From Epiperipatus broadwayi (Eukaryota > Onychophora > Udeonychophora > Euonychophora > Peripatidae), in contig JAQFVV010012394.1 of NCBI GenBank assembly GCA_028023455.1, positions 26,423,053 through 26,487,052 of the forward strand: a DNA stretch of 64,000 nucleotides, written 5' to 3'. Positions 9,129 to 21,840 of the stretch are shown one piece after another. Position 1 is the stretch's first letter; each line of letters begins with the position of its first letter. The notes under the pieces are model-generated. The model did no database searches and was not told the DNA's origin. It was given only the letters and a program-made list of their open reading frames with translations. The position numbers were made by a program, and so were the translations under genes.

Positions 9129-12100
9129 ATTACAATGTTGTATATTTAACAACATCGGATGTTTTATTTTTTCTAATTCTAACAAAATTGTAAATATGTA
9201 AAGTTATTTATATTGTGTGTGCTTTTTTTCATTCCTATTGTAATATGCTAAGTTTTTATCAATAAAATTCCTTTTGAAAGTAAAAATATACTTTATAAGA
9301 ATGGTGAATGAAAATATATTTTACTAAAATAATTTTCCATTGAGCTGAGTTTGAACATCTCTCTGATATCTTGAGTATTTCCCAACCTGCAAGAAAAAAT
9401 GCCATTTTTGAAATTCATATGTGTCATTCAACATTTTATCAAGGTTTTCTTTATTGATAATATCAAGTATAACAAATCCACGTTACTTTGTAAATCCATA
9501 TTAAAAATATTTATATCTGTGTAAAATTCATAGAGTTTTATTTTATCCATTTTTTACGCGAACAATTATGATATACTTCTTTAAAACTAAGCTTAAAATA
9601 TCTGTCCTTAGTCAGTAAGCCATTTTAATGATATATCAATTTTAATAATGCATTAATTATATATAAATTTGAAATTAAAATCTATTCATGGAATAAACAA
9701 ATCCGAATATTTACTAAAATATTTCACAAGATTGGCATTGACATAAAAAAATGGGTTTATTTACAAGATCATTTAAATGATTTCTTAAAGATCGGGCTTG
9801 TGAATTATCTTAATAATATATTGGACTTCTTTGTTCCAGAAATAGTTTTAAATTCTAAGTGTTACATATTTGATAAGCCATAAATTATTTATGGGCTCAT
9901 TAAAATTTAAAATTAATATAACCATTATACTGATATGTATCATCTTTATAATATTTACAATATATATGAATAATTATGCACTGAAAACTATAACATTAGT
10001 TTTCGAACTCTGCCTTCACTAACTGCCTAACAATTCAAAGAACAAACTGCTTGAAGAATCATTATGTCAAATTGGCTACAAAATTCAATGCAATCTATGT
10101 GAAATTTTGAAATATCATGGAAAATCAAGAGCTAATCTTTCAAAGATTAGCCCAGCATAAATACCTATGCAGTAGAGCACTTAAGAACTAATGGACATTT
10201 CTCAATATTTATAAAAATTTGCCATAAATTTGATTTATCAAAAACTTTAATTATGTGTTTTAAGGAGGAGTACAGAAAATGAAAGATTAAGGAGACCTGG
10301 ATAATAGCAAACAAATTCACAAGTATGTGGAAATATAAAAACTTCTATGCATAGCGAAGTACAAATTGAGTTAAGTTAGGTATAATCGCACTTCTGCATT
10401 ACTGAACTCAGCCATCTCCATAGCATCTTCACATGATCAACATACTGTTTCTATCGGCCTTCTCCTCATTATTACCACTGAGATCGCAAACATTCTTTCT
10501 TATGTTTTCAATATATATAAGAAAGATCATAGACTTGTGAACTTTTCAGGATAAAAAAACCTTTATATTATAAATTATTTTTGTGAAAACAAATGTTAAA
10601 TAAAAATTACATTAAAGCTTTTAATGTAACATTATAAACCTCTCTTAATGGATGAAAACAAGTTTTATCCACATTATAATATCAAATGGTTGTAAACATC
10701 ATATTCTAAAAAATATTTAAGTACTGTGATCTCCACCATTTTGGTTTCTTAGGGATCCCCAATCACTGCTGCTTCAACCAAGTGTTAATCAAAGTCAGGT
10801 AAGATGGGACACCATTGTTATTGTTCCAAATATTTTGACCCTTCATTAAAAAATCACAATTTCCATCAAAATTTAAAAAATAAACATAAATTTTATAGAA
10901 CCATACTCAATCAAAAAAATAATCAAATACCTCTAGAATTCAAAATATCAATTATATTTAAATTTAGAAAATGTCCAGGTTGAAAATAAAAGGTAAAAAT
11001 CACATGGCCAAAAGATAAAATTATAGCTAAAATCAAATACACATCCAAATTTTTAGAACTATTCTCAATCAATATATATATTGTACCCTCACTTCCAGAA
11101 ATATAATATATAACTTAAAATATGACTAGCTCAATTAAATCGTTATACTCGGCTAAAATATGTATAACTATTATTAATATATTTTTATAATACTATATCT
11201 TATCAGATTTATTATAACTAACAGAAAATTAATATGGTTCAATATCATGCACTAATTAAATAAGTATTTATTAAATCATGAGACTATGAAGTGAAGTTAC
11301 AAGTGGTAATATGAATTTACATTGAGCCCATGTCTTCAAAGACATAATCTCAATGGCATAAGAATACTATTACCTCTTTATTATCTCACTAATAGTAATA
11401 AATAAATCTCAATCTTTTAATATCTTCAATAATAGTAATAAATAAATCTCAATCTTTTATCAAAGAAATATAACTAAATAATCTCAGGTTCTTTTAATTA
11501 TCTTAAAGTAATAATACTTCTTGCAGATAGGCATGATAAGGGATTTAATATCAGACCTAACTACACTTAACTTATAATAATAATAAATAACTAATAATAA
11601 TAATCTCTAGTGTATAAGTTAACCTTATCTATTTTATTATACTACTAATCATTAAGAAAACAAGTAAATCATCTACATGTCTTTCATCTTCATATAGTAT
11701 CTTAATTAAGAACATAATAAAATCTTATAATCTAATAATATGTGGCAATAAATAATATTATACTTTTATATTATGCATTATAACTATTTCATGACCATAA
11801 TAACATAATATGTTAATATCAATGAATTTTTATAAATTATATTAAGAAAATACTGTATTTTCTTTTTTTAAAAAAAATAATAATAATAATTTAATTCATA
11901 TTGTGCAAATATTATGTTTTATTCAAATTATCTGTTGTCAAATGCTGTGGTGCAAAATAATGAATTCGACACACTTTTAAAACAACTTAAACAAATTTAT
12001 TTACATCAACTTTAATAAACAACTTATATACATTATTTACATTATAAGTGGAAATCAAGAAAATAAAAATAAGAAAAATAATAATAATACAAGATTCTTA

Positions 12101-15100
12101 CATTGTTGTTATTTCTATAATCCAAAATAAATAATCCATACATTTCTTAAATGTTTTATTAGTAACATGTAATTGAGTCTATGAACTTATGTTTTACTAG
12201 ATATCATTTATAATCACTTAGTACAATAGAAGGCTTTTATGTAAAATACCACTTATGTAGCACATGTAAAATAAACAAACTTTAATAATTAAAATGCTAC
12301 TCCATTTAAGTATTCTAGCTATTTCTATTATAATGTAGCTATTATGTATTACATGTATTATTAGCATTAACTAAATATTAACTAATGTATAGATTGATAT
12401 AACTTTATAATATTATGTGACTTTTATTGATTACATAATTATTTACTTCATTCTGATGTAATTTCATAATATATGTCTTACCAAAATATGCAATACATAT
12501 ATGTTCTTTTCTTAAAATAATATTTTAAAATTATTCAACAATTTTGTGAAGACGGAATTTTTATTTATAAATTACCAATTTATAAAGTTATTATATTAAA
12601 ATAAAATTCTATGATTCTTTTCCATTTAAACTATTATTCTTCTCTACTTGTTATTCCTATTTCCTCTTAATAAAACCCTATCTTCAAATATCATTCTAAT
12701 CTTATTTAACTTCAGTATCAGCTTACCAATTTTTAAAAAAAAAAATAAAAAAAATGACTATCCAAACTCTATTATATCTCATCATCTATATCTGATAAAC
12801 CCTTCAAACAAAATATAACTTTCTATATAAAATTAATGTAACTTGTCTAATAAAAAAAAAATATAAAAAAATATAGATATATTTCTCTTTTTTTTTTACT
12901 TCTTACTAACTTGAAAATAAATATAAATGACTCATACTAATATAATAAATCAAATTCCTAATATTGTAACAGAAAATATTAAAGTGTATTCATAAAAGAA
13001 TCATATAATTATTTCTGGATAACTCTTATTACGTTGTAATAAATTTGTATTGTAAAATAAAGTATGCATATTAAAATAAAACTATTATTGATAGTATTAT
13101 GCGTGTATATTCTTTAAATATTTATCCATTCACTCAACAATCAAATAATACTTGGTTTATCTAAAGAAAACAAAGCAAAATACATTAAATTATTAATATT
13201 ATATAATTATTACCATAAATGATACTCCAATTTATAATCAGCCAAACGATGTCCTCCAGGATTATAGTTTTACAAAATAATCACATTTATACTCAACAAT
13301 TATTCTTAAAATATTACGTGTTGTAAAATTATATAAAAAAAATAAACTTTATGAAATTAAGTGTTATATTAATGTGTAATTACTTTTAAAATGTACCTCT
13401 CTTATCTTTGATAGATCAATAAATAATTAAATATCTATGTTAGTTAAGAAAACAAAATAGGTTATATAAAATCCAACGGTGTCTTCTTTCCCCCACAATT
13501 GTTCTTTTTTTCCTAGGCACAACATTTTACCAACACCACTTCCTTTTTCCGGTACATCACGTGTTTAAACAGTTTTTATGAAATAAATGGAAAACGTTTT
13601 TTTTTTAAAAAAAAAATAAGATAAAATAAGTTCCACCATAAAGAAACAAAATAATAATTAAAACAGTTTATAGGATCCGGATTTATTTAAAAGTTATTAT
13701 CTTCCTAGGATTAATCAATATTTAAATGTTTAATCTAAGTTTTATAAAAAATTGACTTGGATATCCACGTATACTTATTTGCGCATTCTTTAACAAATAT
13801 TTAGGTAAAATCAATCTCCAAATTCTTCTGTACGACCAGCGTCCAGACTTTACTATATAATATTTTTTCTTTTTACAGGTATTTGTTTACCAATTAAATT
13901 TCGGATTTATCTGCCTTTTAAAATTATCGAAATCTAGTCTTTTAAACAATAAAGACTTAATAAGGCAAGTATTTCTGCAATTATTATTAACTTCCATATC
14001 TTTACCAAAAGATATATTAAAATATATAATTTTAAAAAATACTTTCTTCATAAAGAAGTATTTATCTTTTTTTTTAAAATATTTGTTTATAAAAAATTAA
14101 TTATAATCAATTTTTAAATTCATATAATGTCCAATATATTATTTTTATCCAACTAGTAATTCTCCTAATTAATCCGGCGTTCACTATATTTTTAATATAA
14201 AGTTTCCAACACATTTTATCAATATACGATATTTTCATGATTATTTGATAGTAAAATTGAGCCTTGATAGAGACGATCAATAGGGAACTATAAATAAGTT
14301 AGCACTGCATATTAAACGGTAAACTTTTTATAAAATTATTTAAAACTACTCTCTTATAAATTAAGAAACTATTACGAGAGCGTCTATAATTTTTTACTTA
14401 GCTATATTTAATAGCACACTTCACTTAAAAGAAATTACAATCACCCTCTGAACAATTGAACCTCGGTTTTTATACCGGAAGAAATTACCCACTTGATTGG
14501 TAAATTAAACAATCACCTTGCTAGCCTATTTACATATCTTACCAACAATACGAAATTAAAAATAAATAATGACTTATTTAATATTTATTATTTATTACAT
14601 TACTTAATTCTTAAATTAATTTTTATCATTTATTTAAATCCATTAAACATTTTTTTAAAAAGATATGTTTTACTTTATTTCACTTTTAACTTTTATAAGA
14701 CTATTTTTCTAAACAAACTAAGTCTATTTTTATTCATTATATTTTTAAACAGTATTTTAAAATCAGATTTAATATTTCACGCTAATTATTTTTATTTTTA
14801 TCTCGTGATAGCCAATATAATATTTATAAATTTTATAATAGAATTTTAAAACAGTTTTGCAACTTTACTAAAAAAACTTACAAGCATATGTGTACATATG
14901 TCTATCTGTCACCTGATTTACAACACAGATATAAACGCTTGTAATTATCTAAAAATAAACTAACAATTCAATTTTATAAAATAAATATTTTTTTAAAACA
15001 AATAATATACTATAACAACTTTAAAATAATAATTCGATATTATAAAATCAAATATTATTCTTCTATTATATACTTTTAATAACAAAAATATTTATATTCA

Positions 15101-16199
15101 CTTACTAAATATTAATCTTTATCAACAATAAATACATATGCATTTAATTTTAACTTGTCTTTTTTTTAAAAACTTTTAGCTTCAAACATTTATTTACAAA
15201 ACTTACTAATGCAGTATTGATCATGGCCAGTTTTCCCAACCATATAATATTATCATTTTTCTTTTTACTGAAACATCTCTCTCAAATATTAGCACAATTT
15301 CACACATCAAATATTCATAGTTTACTTTAGTTAAACTTTTGAAAGATTATTATAAATAAAATCAACATCATATAGCTATAATATATCTTAAATTTAAAAT
15401 TTTTTAACAAATTAATATAACAATTTGTGGAGACCCATACAAAAGGGCACAATATATATATTTGTAGTGATGGAAGTCAATCTTCTATTGGTCAATAGCT
15501 TACAATATTATAGAGTTCGTGAGAATTTGATTGGTTGGTTACATATTCTCTCCAACATAATAGATAATTTTTTATTTTTTTTAAAAAAAACCAAACAATT
15601 TCTCTCTTACATAGAAGTTAATTGTTAGAAATAATATATGTAAATAATAACAACAATAATAGGACAAAATGAAAGTAACATAATCAAGATAAAAAAATAA
15701 TATCAACAACAACAACAATAATATATCAAAATAAAAGTAACATAATAAAAGTTTTAAAAAATAAAATTTGTTTTATAAAAGATTGCTAGAGAGATGAAGA
15801 TGAAACTTAGAAGAGATTTCAATATTAGAGTGCTCAAAATAAATAGCAACAACACTTTAATATTCTTAGAACATGAAAAAGCAGCTGTTTACAAGTTTGA
15901 ACCCTTCAACCCTCAGATTGTGAATACTGAGAGAAATAACTGCAAAAAAAAAATAAAGTAGGCATACTACATCATAAACGATCCACACACCATTAATAAA
16001 AAAGACATGTGTTTCTCTATCTCTAAAAAGTGGTACAGCTGATTGATTTTTTGATAGCAAAATCATTTTGCATATGAAGACTAATTTGCATATATTAGCA
16101 AATGTCAACAACACTACAATGTTTTATGAATATGAGGTTAAAAGACTGCAAAAGTGCTAAGCCTGATATTTAACTATGATTTTTCTAACTTCACTAAAG
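9129..16199. other. Very AT-rich stretch without recognisable genes
   Basis: About 7 kb of strongly AT-rich sequence with A/T homopolymers and TAA/AAT runs. A ~44-bp unit containing AATAGTAATAAATAAATCTC is duplicated at about 11386-11460. Short patches near 10380-10500 and 10740-10830 are less AT-rich and could be old repeats. The longest open frame (14493-14849) is made almost wholly of AT-rich codons and is treated as chance. Confidence 0.6.
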
Positions 16200-16235
16200 A
16201 GCATTTGAAGCACAGTATAATTGCTATAAGTAAAC

Positions 16236-16817
16236 ATGAAAGCATTTAGTATTGGGAATATTAGGTTTACAAAAAAGGAACTGAATGAGGCAGGAAAGAA
16301 ATTGAAAAGTGGAAAGGCAAGAGGTTTATATGGATGGGCAGCAGAGATGATAATGAATTTAGGGCATAGAGCAAAAGTAAAGTTATTATCATGTTTTAAT
16401 AAGATGGCACAGAAGATAGTTTTTCTGGATAGTTGGAGTAATACAAGAGTAAGATTATTATTTAAAGGAAAGGGTAAGGATCATAGAAAGTTAAATAATT
16501 ATAGACCAATAGCGGTAACATCAGTTTTATATAAACTTTTATCACATATGGTGGCTGGAAGAATTGTAAAATGGAAAAAAAAGAATAATGTAATGAGGGA
16601 AATACAAGATTTTAGGTCAGACAGGCATATAGGAGATAGTTTATTTGTAATTATGCAACTTATGGATATGAGTAGGAATTTAGGTAGATCATTATATATG
16701 AGTTTTATAGATATAGAGAAGGCATACGATAGAGTAAATAGAAATAGATTATGGGTAAGTTTAGCAAATTTGGGAATGGATGAAGCTTTAGTAAATATTA
16801 TTAAAAAAATTATATGA
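16236..16817 (+). pseudogene. LINE reverse transcriptase, N-terminal part
   Basis: A 193-codon frame encodes the first half of a LINE reverse transcriptase, the enzyme that copies element RNA at a nicked target. Visible blocks: ELNEAGKKLKSGKARG (about residues 15-30), RKLNNYRPIAVTSVLYKLLS (about 84-103, the conserved NYRPI block), a FRSDRHIGDS block (about 126-135, where working copies have a GFR-type motif), and motif A FIDIEKAYDRV (about 157-167) with its catalytic Asp. The frame stops just after motif A, before the GLRQGCP block of motif B at 16873 in another frame, so it is broken here. Upstream sequence is missing. Confidence 0.85.
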
Positions 16818-16872
16818 AAATAATTATTATACTTATCACTTAGGGGATATAGAATCAGTTAGTTAAAAATAG

Positions 16873-17200
16873 GGTGGGACTAAGGCAAGGATGCCCTATG
16901 TCACTTATTTTGTTTTTGTTCTATTTGAGTGAAATGGAAAAAGCAATAGAAAGACTAGGAAGAGAGATAGAGATACCGTTAATAGGTGGCAAGGGAATAT
17001 ATACTTTGTTGGGTCTTTTTTTGAGGATGATATCTTTTTGTGTGCAGAAAGAAGAGAAGATATGGAAGCTACGTTGAGGACATTGCAAGGGTGGGTAAAG
17101 ACATGGGGATTAAATTTAGTAAAGAAAAATCAAATATAATGATGGTTAATACTGGGATAAAGAAGATGTAGAATTTTTATTGGGGGATACAAAGTTAAGT
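16873..17200 (+). pseudogene. LINE reverse transcriptase, motif B and catalytic box region
   Basis: Begins with GLRQGCPMS, the classical motif B of LINE reverse transcriptases. Around 17017-17040 one frame reads FFEDDIFLC, a match to the catalytic FADD/YADD box with the Ala replaced, but it is out of frame with motif B. The following LRTLQGWVKTWGL segment matches the usual post-catalytic helix, before stops. At least one frameshift and several stops inactivate it. Confidence 0.75.
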
Positions 17201-17820
17201 GTGGTGGATTGATATAGGTATTTGGAAATCATCTTAAGTAATCAGAAAAATTGCTTGGATGAATGGGAGAAAAAATCAATAAATGAAGCAAAGAAAAGAA
17301 AAGGTTTGATAAAGAAATTAACAGTGTTTTCATATAATAAATATGATGTAGCCAGAATTGTATGAAAGGGAGTTGCAATAGCAGGGTTAACATATATATA
17401 TGGTGATGATGCATTAAGTGTTAGTAAAAGGGTATTAGATTACTTAAAAAAAGTACAAAGGGAAGTAGGAAGACATGCATTAGATGCAGATGTGTGGACA
17501 GCAAAGGAGGCAATTCGAGGAGAAATGGGATGGTCAAGGTTTTATAAGAGAGAGATGCAAAGTGTAAAATGAAAATGTTTGGTAGGTTGCAGTTTATGGA
17601 TAATAAAAGAATAAACAAAATAGTATTTAATTAGGTTATGAGTAAATGACAGGCAACAAGATGGGTGAGAAAGGTAATGCAGTATGCAAAAGATTTGAAT
17701 AAAGAATTTATATCAGTATACTTGTATAAAAGGTAGGATGATTGGGTTAGGAGGATTGTTGAGTGTTATAGTGGTAAGGAATGAAATAAAAGAATAGATG
17801 CATTAATAAAGAATAGGGAT
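17200..17820 (+). pseudogene. LINE connector region, heavily interrupted
   Basis: Short plus-strand frames preserve the usual order after the catalytic box (YRYLE-like block near 17213, then IAGLTYIYG near 17380 and LDYLKKVQREVGRHAL near 17437). Stops and frameshifts occur every few dozen codons. It joins the reverse transcriptase to the terminal finger. Confidence 0.6.
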
Positions 17821-18290
17821 TTGGAGAGATGGGGAACTAGTATGGAGAGTAAAAAGAGTTTAAATATATACAGAAGTAAACAGAACATTGGGTGCAAGTT
17901 AATTTATGAGAATAGCAAGGAAAGTAGTTTATTGTTTAAGGCGCAAATGGGATCTTTAGCAACAAGAGAATATACATGTAAATGGAAAAATATGGGTGAT
18001 TTAGTCTGCAAATTGTGTAAGGAAGGCATAGAAAATATTAGGCATCTGTTAATTGAATGTAAATGCTTGAAAGCAGAAAGGGTATAGAAAATGAAGTTAT
18101 GGAAGAATAAATATGAACAAAGTGATTATACAGAAAGTGGGTTATTAGTTTTTATGCTGGGTTTGGGAAAAGATGAGGGATTTAGATATAAAGGCCATAG
18201 AGTTGATAAAGATTATGTTTGTGGAAATGGGATGGAGCAGATTATGGGAAAACTTAGATTGGGAAATGAAAGGGGAAAGTAAAGTGCCTA
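17821..18290 (+). pseudogene. LINE C-terminal Cys/His finger region
   Basis: Two adjacent frames split by one TAG at 18086-18088. The first has a CKLCKEG...H....C arrangement (C-x2-C-xn-H-x4-C) like the zinc finger at the C terminus of many LINE ORF2 proteins. The second continues in register with MKLWKNKYEQSDYTESG. The minus-strand copy at 57687-58062 has the same region without the stop (CKLCKEGVENIRHLLIEC), so the TAG is a copy-specific mutation. Confidence 0.75.
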
Positions 18291-18371
18291 ACAGGTTTCT
18301 TTGGGCATAGTTGCTGAGAGATTCCTGACTCCGTTTAAAGAGAAGTCACAGTACATCACATCACATCACAA

Positions 18372-19321
18372 TAATATATAATTCAATAGTTTATCGACAG
18401 CAGTGATCAAGCTATTCATGAACCTTAACGTCCAAACTTCACAAATTTATCACCGCACTACGTCACACCAGTGCAGATAAACGATGAAATAAGCATACAG
18501 AAACATTATATATATATACAGTACTTCAAATGTGTTAAACCCATACTTTAAAGGTGCGAAACCACGAGGCATAAAAAAGACTTTAACAGCCGCAATTTTA
18601 CATTTAAAAAGATAAAAGGGTAGAGAAAAACTTTTTTTTCAATACACCTGCAATATAAATAAACTACGATTCAATTTTTTTAAAAATAAATTTAAAAGCA
18701 TTTTCATTATTTTCCAACTTTTTGCCATTTATGAAATTCATGTACCAATGTCCCCTCCCCCCTAAAATCTAATAATAGTTTTGAAGTTATTTAAAAATAC
18801 AATTCCATTTTTAAAAATGTGAGTCAAATTAACTTAAAGAAAAAAGGATTTCTGCCAAATTCTATTATTACTATACTCTTTACCCACCCCCTCAAAAATG
18901 ATTTAATATTATTTAAATATAAAAACAGGTAAAATGCTATAAAAGGGGGGGGGATAAACTACAATAATAAATTAAAACTAATAATATTATGTAGAGAAAA
19001 AAAAACGTAGGACATTCCAACTAAAACAGAATTTTAACATTAATCTAAACAAAAAAACTTTTAAAATTGACAGATAGCAAATTAAAAATGAATAATGAAA
19101 AAAGGAAGAACAAAATGTGTTTTAATTAAAACTACAGATGAAAGAAAATGAGTAAAAAGAATTCAGGTCTACAAACAAAAAATTCAAGGCAAAGAAACAC
19201 AATGCATTAATAAAAAAAATATCAAAAACTTTATAAATGATTGTAAGTGATGAAAGTTATAAATTATTTCTGTCTATTACGTATATCCACATATCATTTA
19301 AATCACATTAAAAAAATCCAC
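18372..19321. other. AT-rich spacer, no gene recognised
   Basis: Only homopolymers and simple AT-rich DNA, including a nine-G run at 18945-18953. No coding or repeat signal identified. Confidence 0.5.
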
Positions 19322-19438
19322 ATAGCTTTATTGCTTGGGAGTTTATAACAAGATCAAGCACCACAACTGGACCATCAGAATCGATCATGGGATCAAGTCA
19401 AACATACAACCAACTGCACCAACTGCACAGGGTATTTA
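19322..19438 (-). mobile_element. tRNA-headed SINE fragment, family 1
   Basis: On the minus strand it carries a degraded tRNA-like head followed by the family tail AAGCAATAAAGCTATGTG. Related copies are at 41755-41996 and 52985-53235. This copy is badly eroded in its promoter boxes. Confidence 0.55.
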
Positions 19439-19569
19439 TATCATATGATAATAGTTTACACTTATCAACAGCAGAAATCTTGTATCTGTTGTAAAGGCAA
19501 TCGTCATGAAAATAATCCATATCTCATTCTATTCTATGATATAAGGAGAATTAATACTTTGACTATAAC

Positions 19570-20150
19570 AGATTAAAATAGGCAAAGCTCTCCATACAGT
19601 AGTGCCACTCAGTGCAAGCCTGAGTAATCAATGTATGCCAGAAAGCTCGTGCATGCTTGCACTGAGTGGCACTACTGTATGGAAAATTTTGTGAACTTAA
19701 AAATCTCAATCTGTTATGGACACATTATCACTGTTTCTTATGCTTGCTCATAACTATTAAAATAGCAAAATTCTCCATACAGTAGTGCCACTCAGTGCAA
19801 GATAGAGTAATCAACGGATAGGCTTGTGCAGGTTTGCACTGAGTGGCACTTCTGTATGGAAAATTTTGTGAACTTAAAAATCTCAATCTTTTTATAGTCA
19901 CATTATCACCATTTCTTATGCTTGCTCATAACTGTTGTTAAAATAGGCAAAACTCTCCATATAGTAGTAGTGCAAGCCAGAGTAATCAATGGATGCTAAA
20001 AGACTTGTGCACTCTTGCACTGAGTAGCACTACTGTATGGAGAGTTTTACCTGTTTTAACAACAGTTACAAGCAAGCATAAGAAATGGTGATAATGTGAC
20101 AATAACACATTGAGATTTTTAAGTTCATAAAATTTTTAAAAAATCCCATT
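19570..20150. repeat. Cluster of three foldback units
   Basis: Three hairpins at about 19576-19692, 19757-19868 and 19921-20080 share arms with TCCATACAGTAGTGCCACTC and CAGTGCAAG around a loop related to GAGTAATCAATGGATGCC. The spacer block (CACATTATCACC, TTCTTATGCTTGCTCATAAC) is repeated directly between units, then appears inverted after the third, so the last unit is a long palindrome (about 19860-20145). Partial relatives occur at 41250-41346 and 43693-44141, and the loop block recurs near 58073. Confidence 0.85.
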
Positions 20151-20389
20151 AATTAATAAAATATAATCTGTTTTGAAAGCAGACTAATAAATAATCATTT
20201 TTAATACTTTGAAGCCCCAATAAACTTATTAATTCAACTATAATTTTTGTCCTTTTCTGAGCTAATGTTAATGACCATTAATGAACATATATGGAGAGAA
20301 GGTAGATTTTACATATTCAGCTTTATTTCTGCCTAGCATGCTTTCAATATATCAAGTGTTCATTAACAATCTTTTAAAGTTTGTGGTTA

Positions 20390-20465
20390 AGACTTGTAGA
20401 GGTCCCTACTATTATATTGTTACACGCATATTCTTAAAGTTACAGCCTTAGTAAATATTATTATT
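20390..20465 (+). repeat. Single arm of the 43.2-kb hairpin family
   Basis: AGAGGTCCCTACT, CATATTCTTAA and CAGCCTTAGTAAATATTAT match in order the right arm and flank of the hairpin at 43202-43338. Only one arm is present. Confidence 0.6.
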
Positions 20466-21204
20466 TAAATAGTAACTTGATTTTGCATTTGTATTTTGTA
20501 ATGTCTGATAAAAAAAATATGAACAAAAAACTATACACATTCTATTCTGTTTACCTTTGTTCTCAGAGGTACTGCAGAAATTTGCCTTAAACTATGGTTA
20601 AGTGTTGTGCCTACCAAAGGCATCATGTATTAAGGACTATCCACTGGTGCCATAGCTTGAAAATGTGTCAGTAAATTAACTACTATATTTTATTCCCTTC
20701 TCTAAGAATAGTAACATATATAGTAAACAAATTAATTTGCTTAATAAGTATATATGATCTTATGGGTAAAGTGTAGTTATGGTTCTTGGACTAATTACAG
20801 CCCCAACACTTAGGCACTCAAACTTCTTATGAAATTCCCCAAAATATGCCATTTGATTATATAAAAATATGATCAATACCTATAACCAATCCAAATCATT
20901 CAGATTTGCAAATACTCCTCTAAAGATTGGTATCACTCTTGGTGTAAAATTTTCCACATTGAACTCTTTCGTTATGTATCATTTCACATAAAACACTTGA
21001 AGATTCTATGAATATTCAGGTGTTTAAGTCTCTAGGACATCTACAAGCTAGGGTTTCTGTGAAATGTGTGTGATGAGATTGGTGTGGGAAATTTAATAAA
21101 GAGATAGTTCAGGATTTATAACAAGCTTTGGTGCAATATGTCACATATCTTAAAGATTGATCAATTAGATACTTTTATCAGGTGTATTAGTCAATTCATT
21201 ATAA
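20466..21204. other. Spacer, no gene recognised
   Basis: Moderately AT-rich sequence with no frame or repeat I can assign. Confidence 0.4.
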
Positions 21205-21840
21205 ATACATACTCACATGATAATAGCAAAATATTTATAATCTGTTGCCATGGAACCTCTGTAGATAAAAGATTCCACCATTTACCTGATCTTTAAACAG
21301 ATAAGGGGTGATAATACTTGAGTGTAACTGATTGATATTTTAACCATCTTCATGTTTACAATCATTTATAACTCCCAATATGGACTCCATCTCCTGTCTA
21401 TAGAGGTTGCCCTGATAACAGATTGCAGATATTCTATTGGTTTATTAAGCTTTGACTGTTATCATGTGAATTACATGTTGGCACCAATTAGCTATGGCAA
21501 ATTTATTCTTTGTTATATTATATCTAAAATATTAAGTAAGAATTTGAAAAATTGTAAAACTGCTATTTATTATATCCTCAAGCAATTTGTCTTTACTTTT
21601 AGAATGTGGTTTATTTAAAAAATTTCTAGGCAGATTGCAAAACCCATCTATTGCTCTCAAGGATTATCACTCTCTATGTATTTAAAAATCTTAAAGGATA
21701 AAAGTAGAAATCCACTTTTTGTCTATAGAAATTGCCTTGCCAATAGATTTTCAGATATTCTACTAATTTATTAAGCTTTGGCTGTTATTATGTGAATTAT
21801 ATTTGGAAATCAACTACTGGCAAATTATGATTTATTATTA
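21205..21840. repeat. Foldback plus direct-repeat copies, CCAATAGAATAT family
   Basis: CACATGATAATAG...AATCTGTTG...CCTCTGTAGA (21210-21268) is the approximate reverse complement of CTATAGAGGTTGCC...TTATCATGTG (about 21395-21470). A direct diverged copy of the second arm follows at about 21718-21835 (GTCTATAGAAATTGCCTTG). The core ATTCTATTGGTTTATTAAGC relates it to hairpins at 59097-59238 and, less closely, 56601-56712. Confidence 0.65.

Larger units (their letters stand above)
16200..18371 (+). mobile_element. 5'-truncated, mutated non-LTR retrotransposon (LINE)
   Basis: A run of interrupted plus-strand frames follows the order of a LINE ORF2 C-terminal half: reverse transcriptase fingers and palm, a degenerate catalytic box, connector, and a terminal cysteine/histidine finger. 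The 3' end is a short pentanucleotide tail (repeated CATCA near 18352-18369). Two more copies of its 3' end lie at 57371-58062 on the minus strand with the same kind of tail, confirming the family. Endonuclease and ORF1 are absent, so the copy is 5'-truncated, and several stops and frameshifts show it is dead. The clade is not determined. Confidence 0.85.

Noticed and set aside
10740-10830. CAGGTAAGA, a good splice-donor match
   Set aside because: No coding exon attaches to it; single splice-like strings are expected by chance.
14493-14849. 118-codon plus-strand frame, hydrophobic, Leu/Ile/Phe/Asn-rich
   Set aside because: All codons are AT-rich, it lies in extremely AT-rich DNA, shows no motif, and has the composition expected of chance. 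A mitochondrial insertion was considered but no mitochondrial protein is recognisable.
15866-16114. 82-codon minus-strand frame before the LINE
   Set aside because: No domain and no partner exon. Could be LINE-flanking repeat, but nothing supports a gene.
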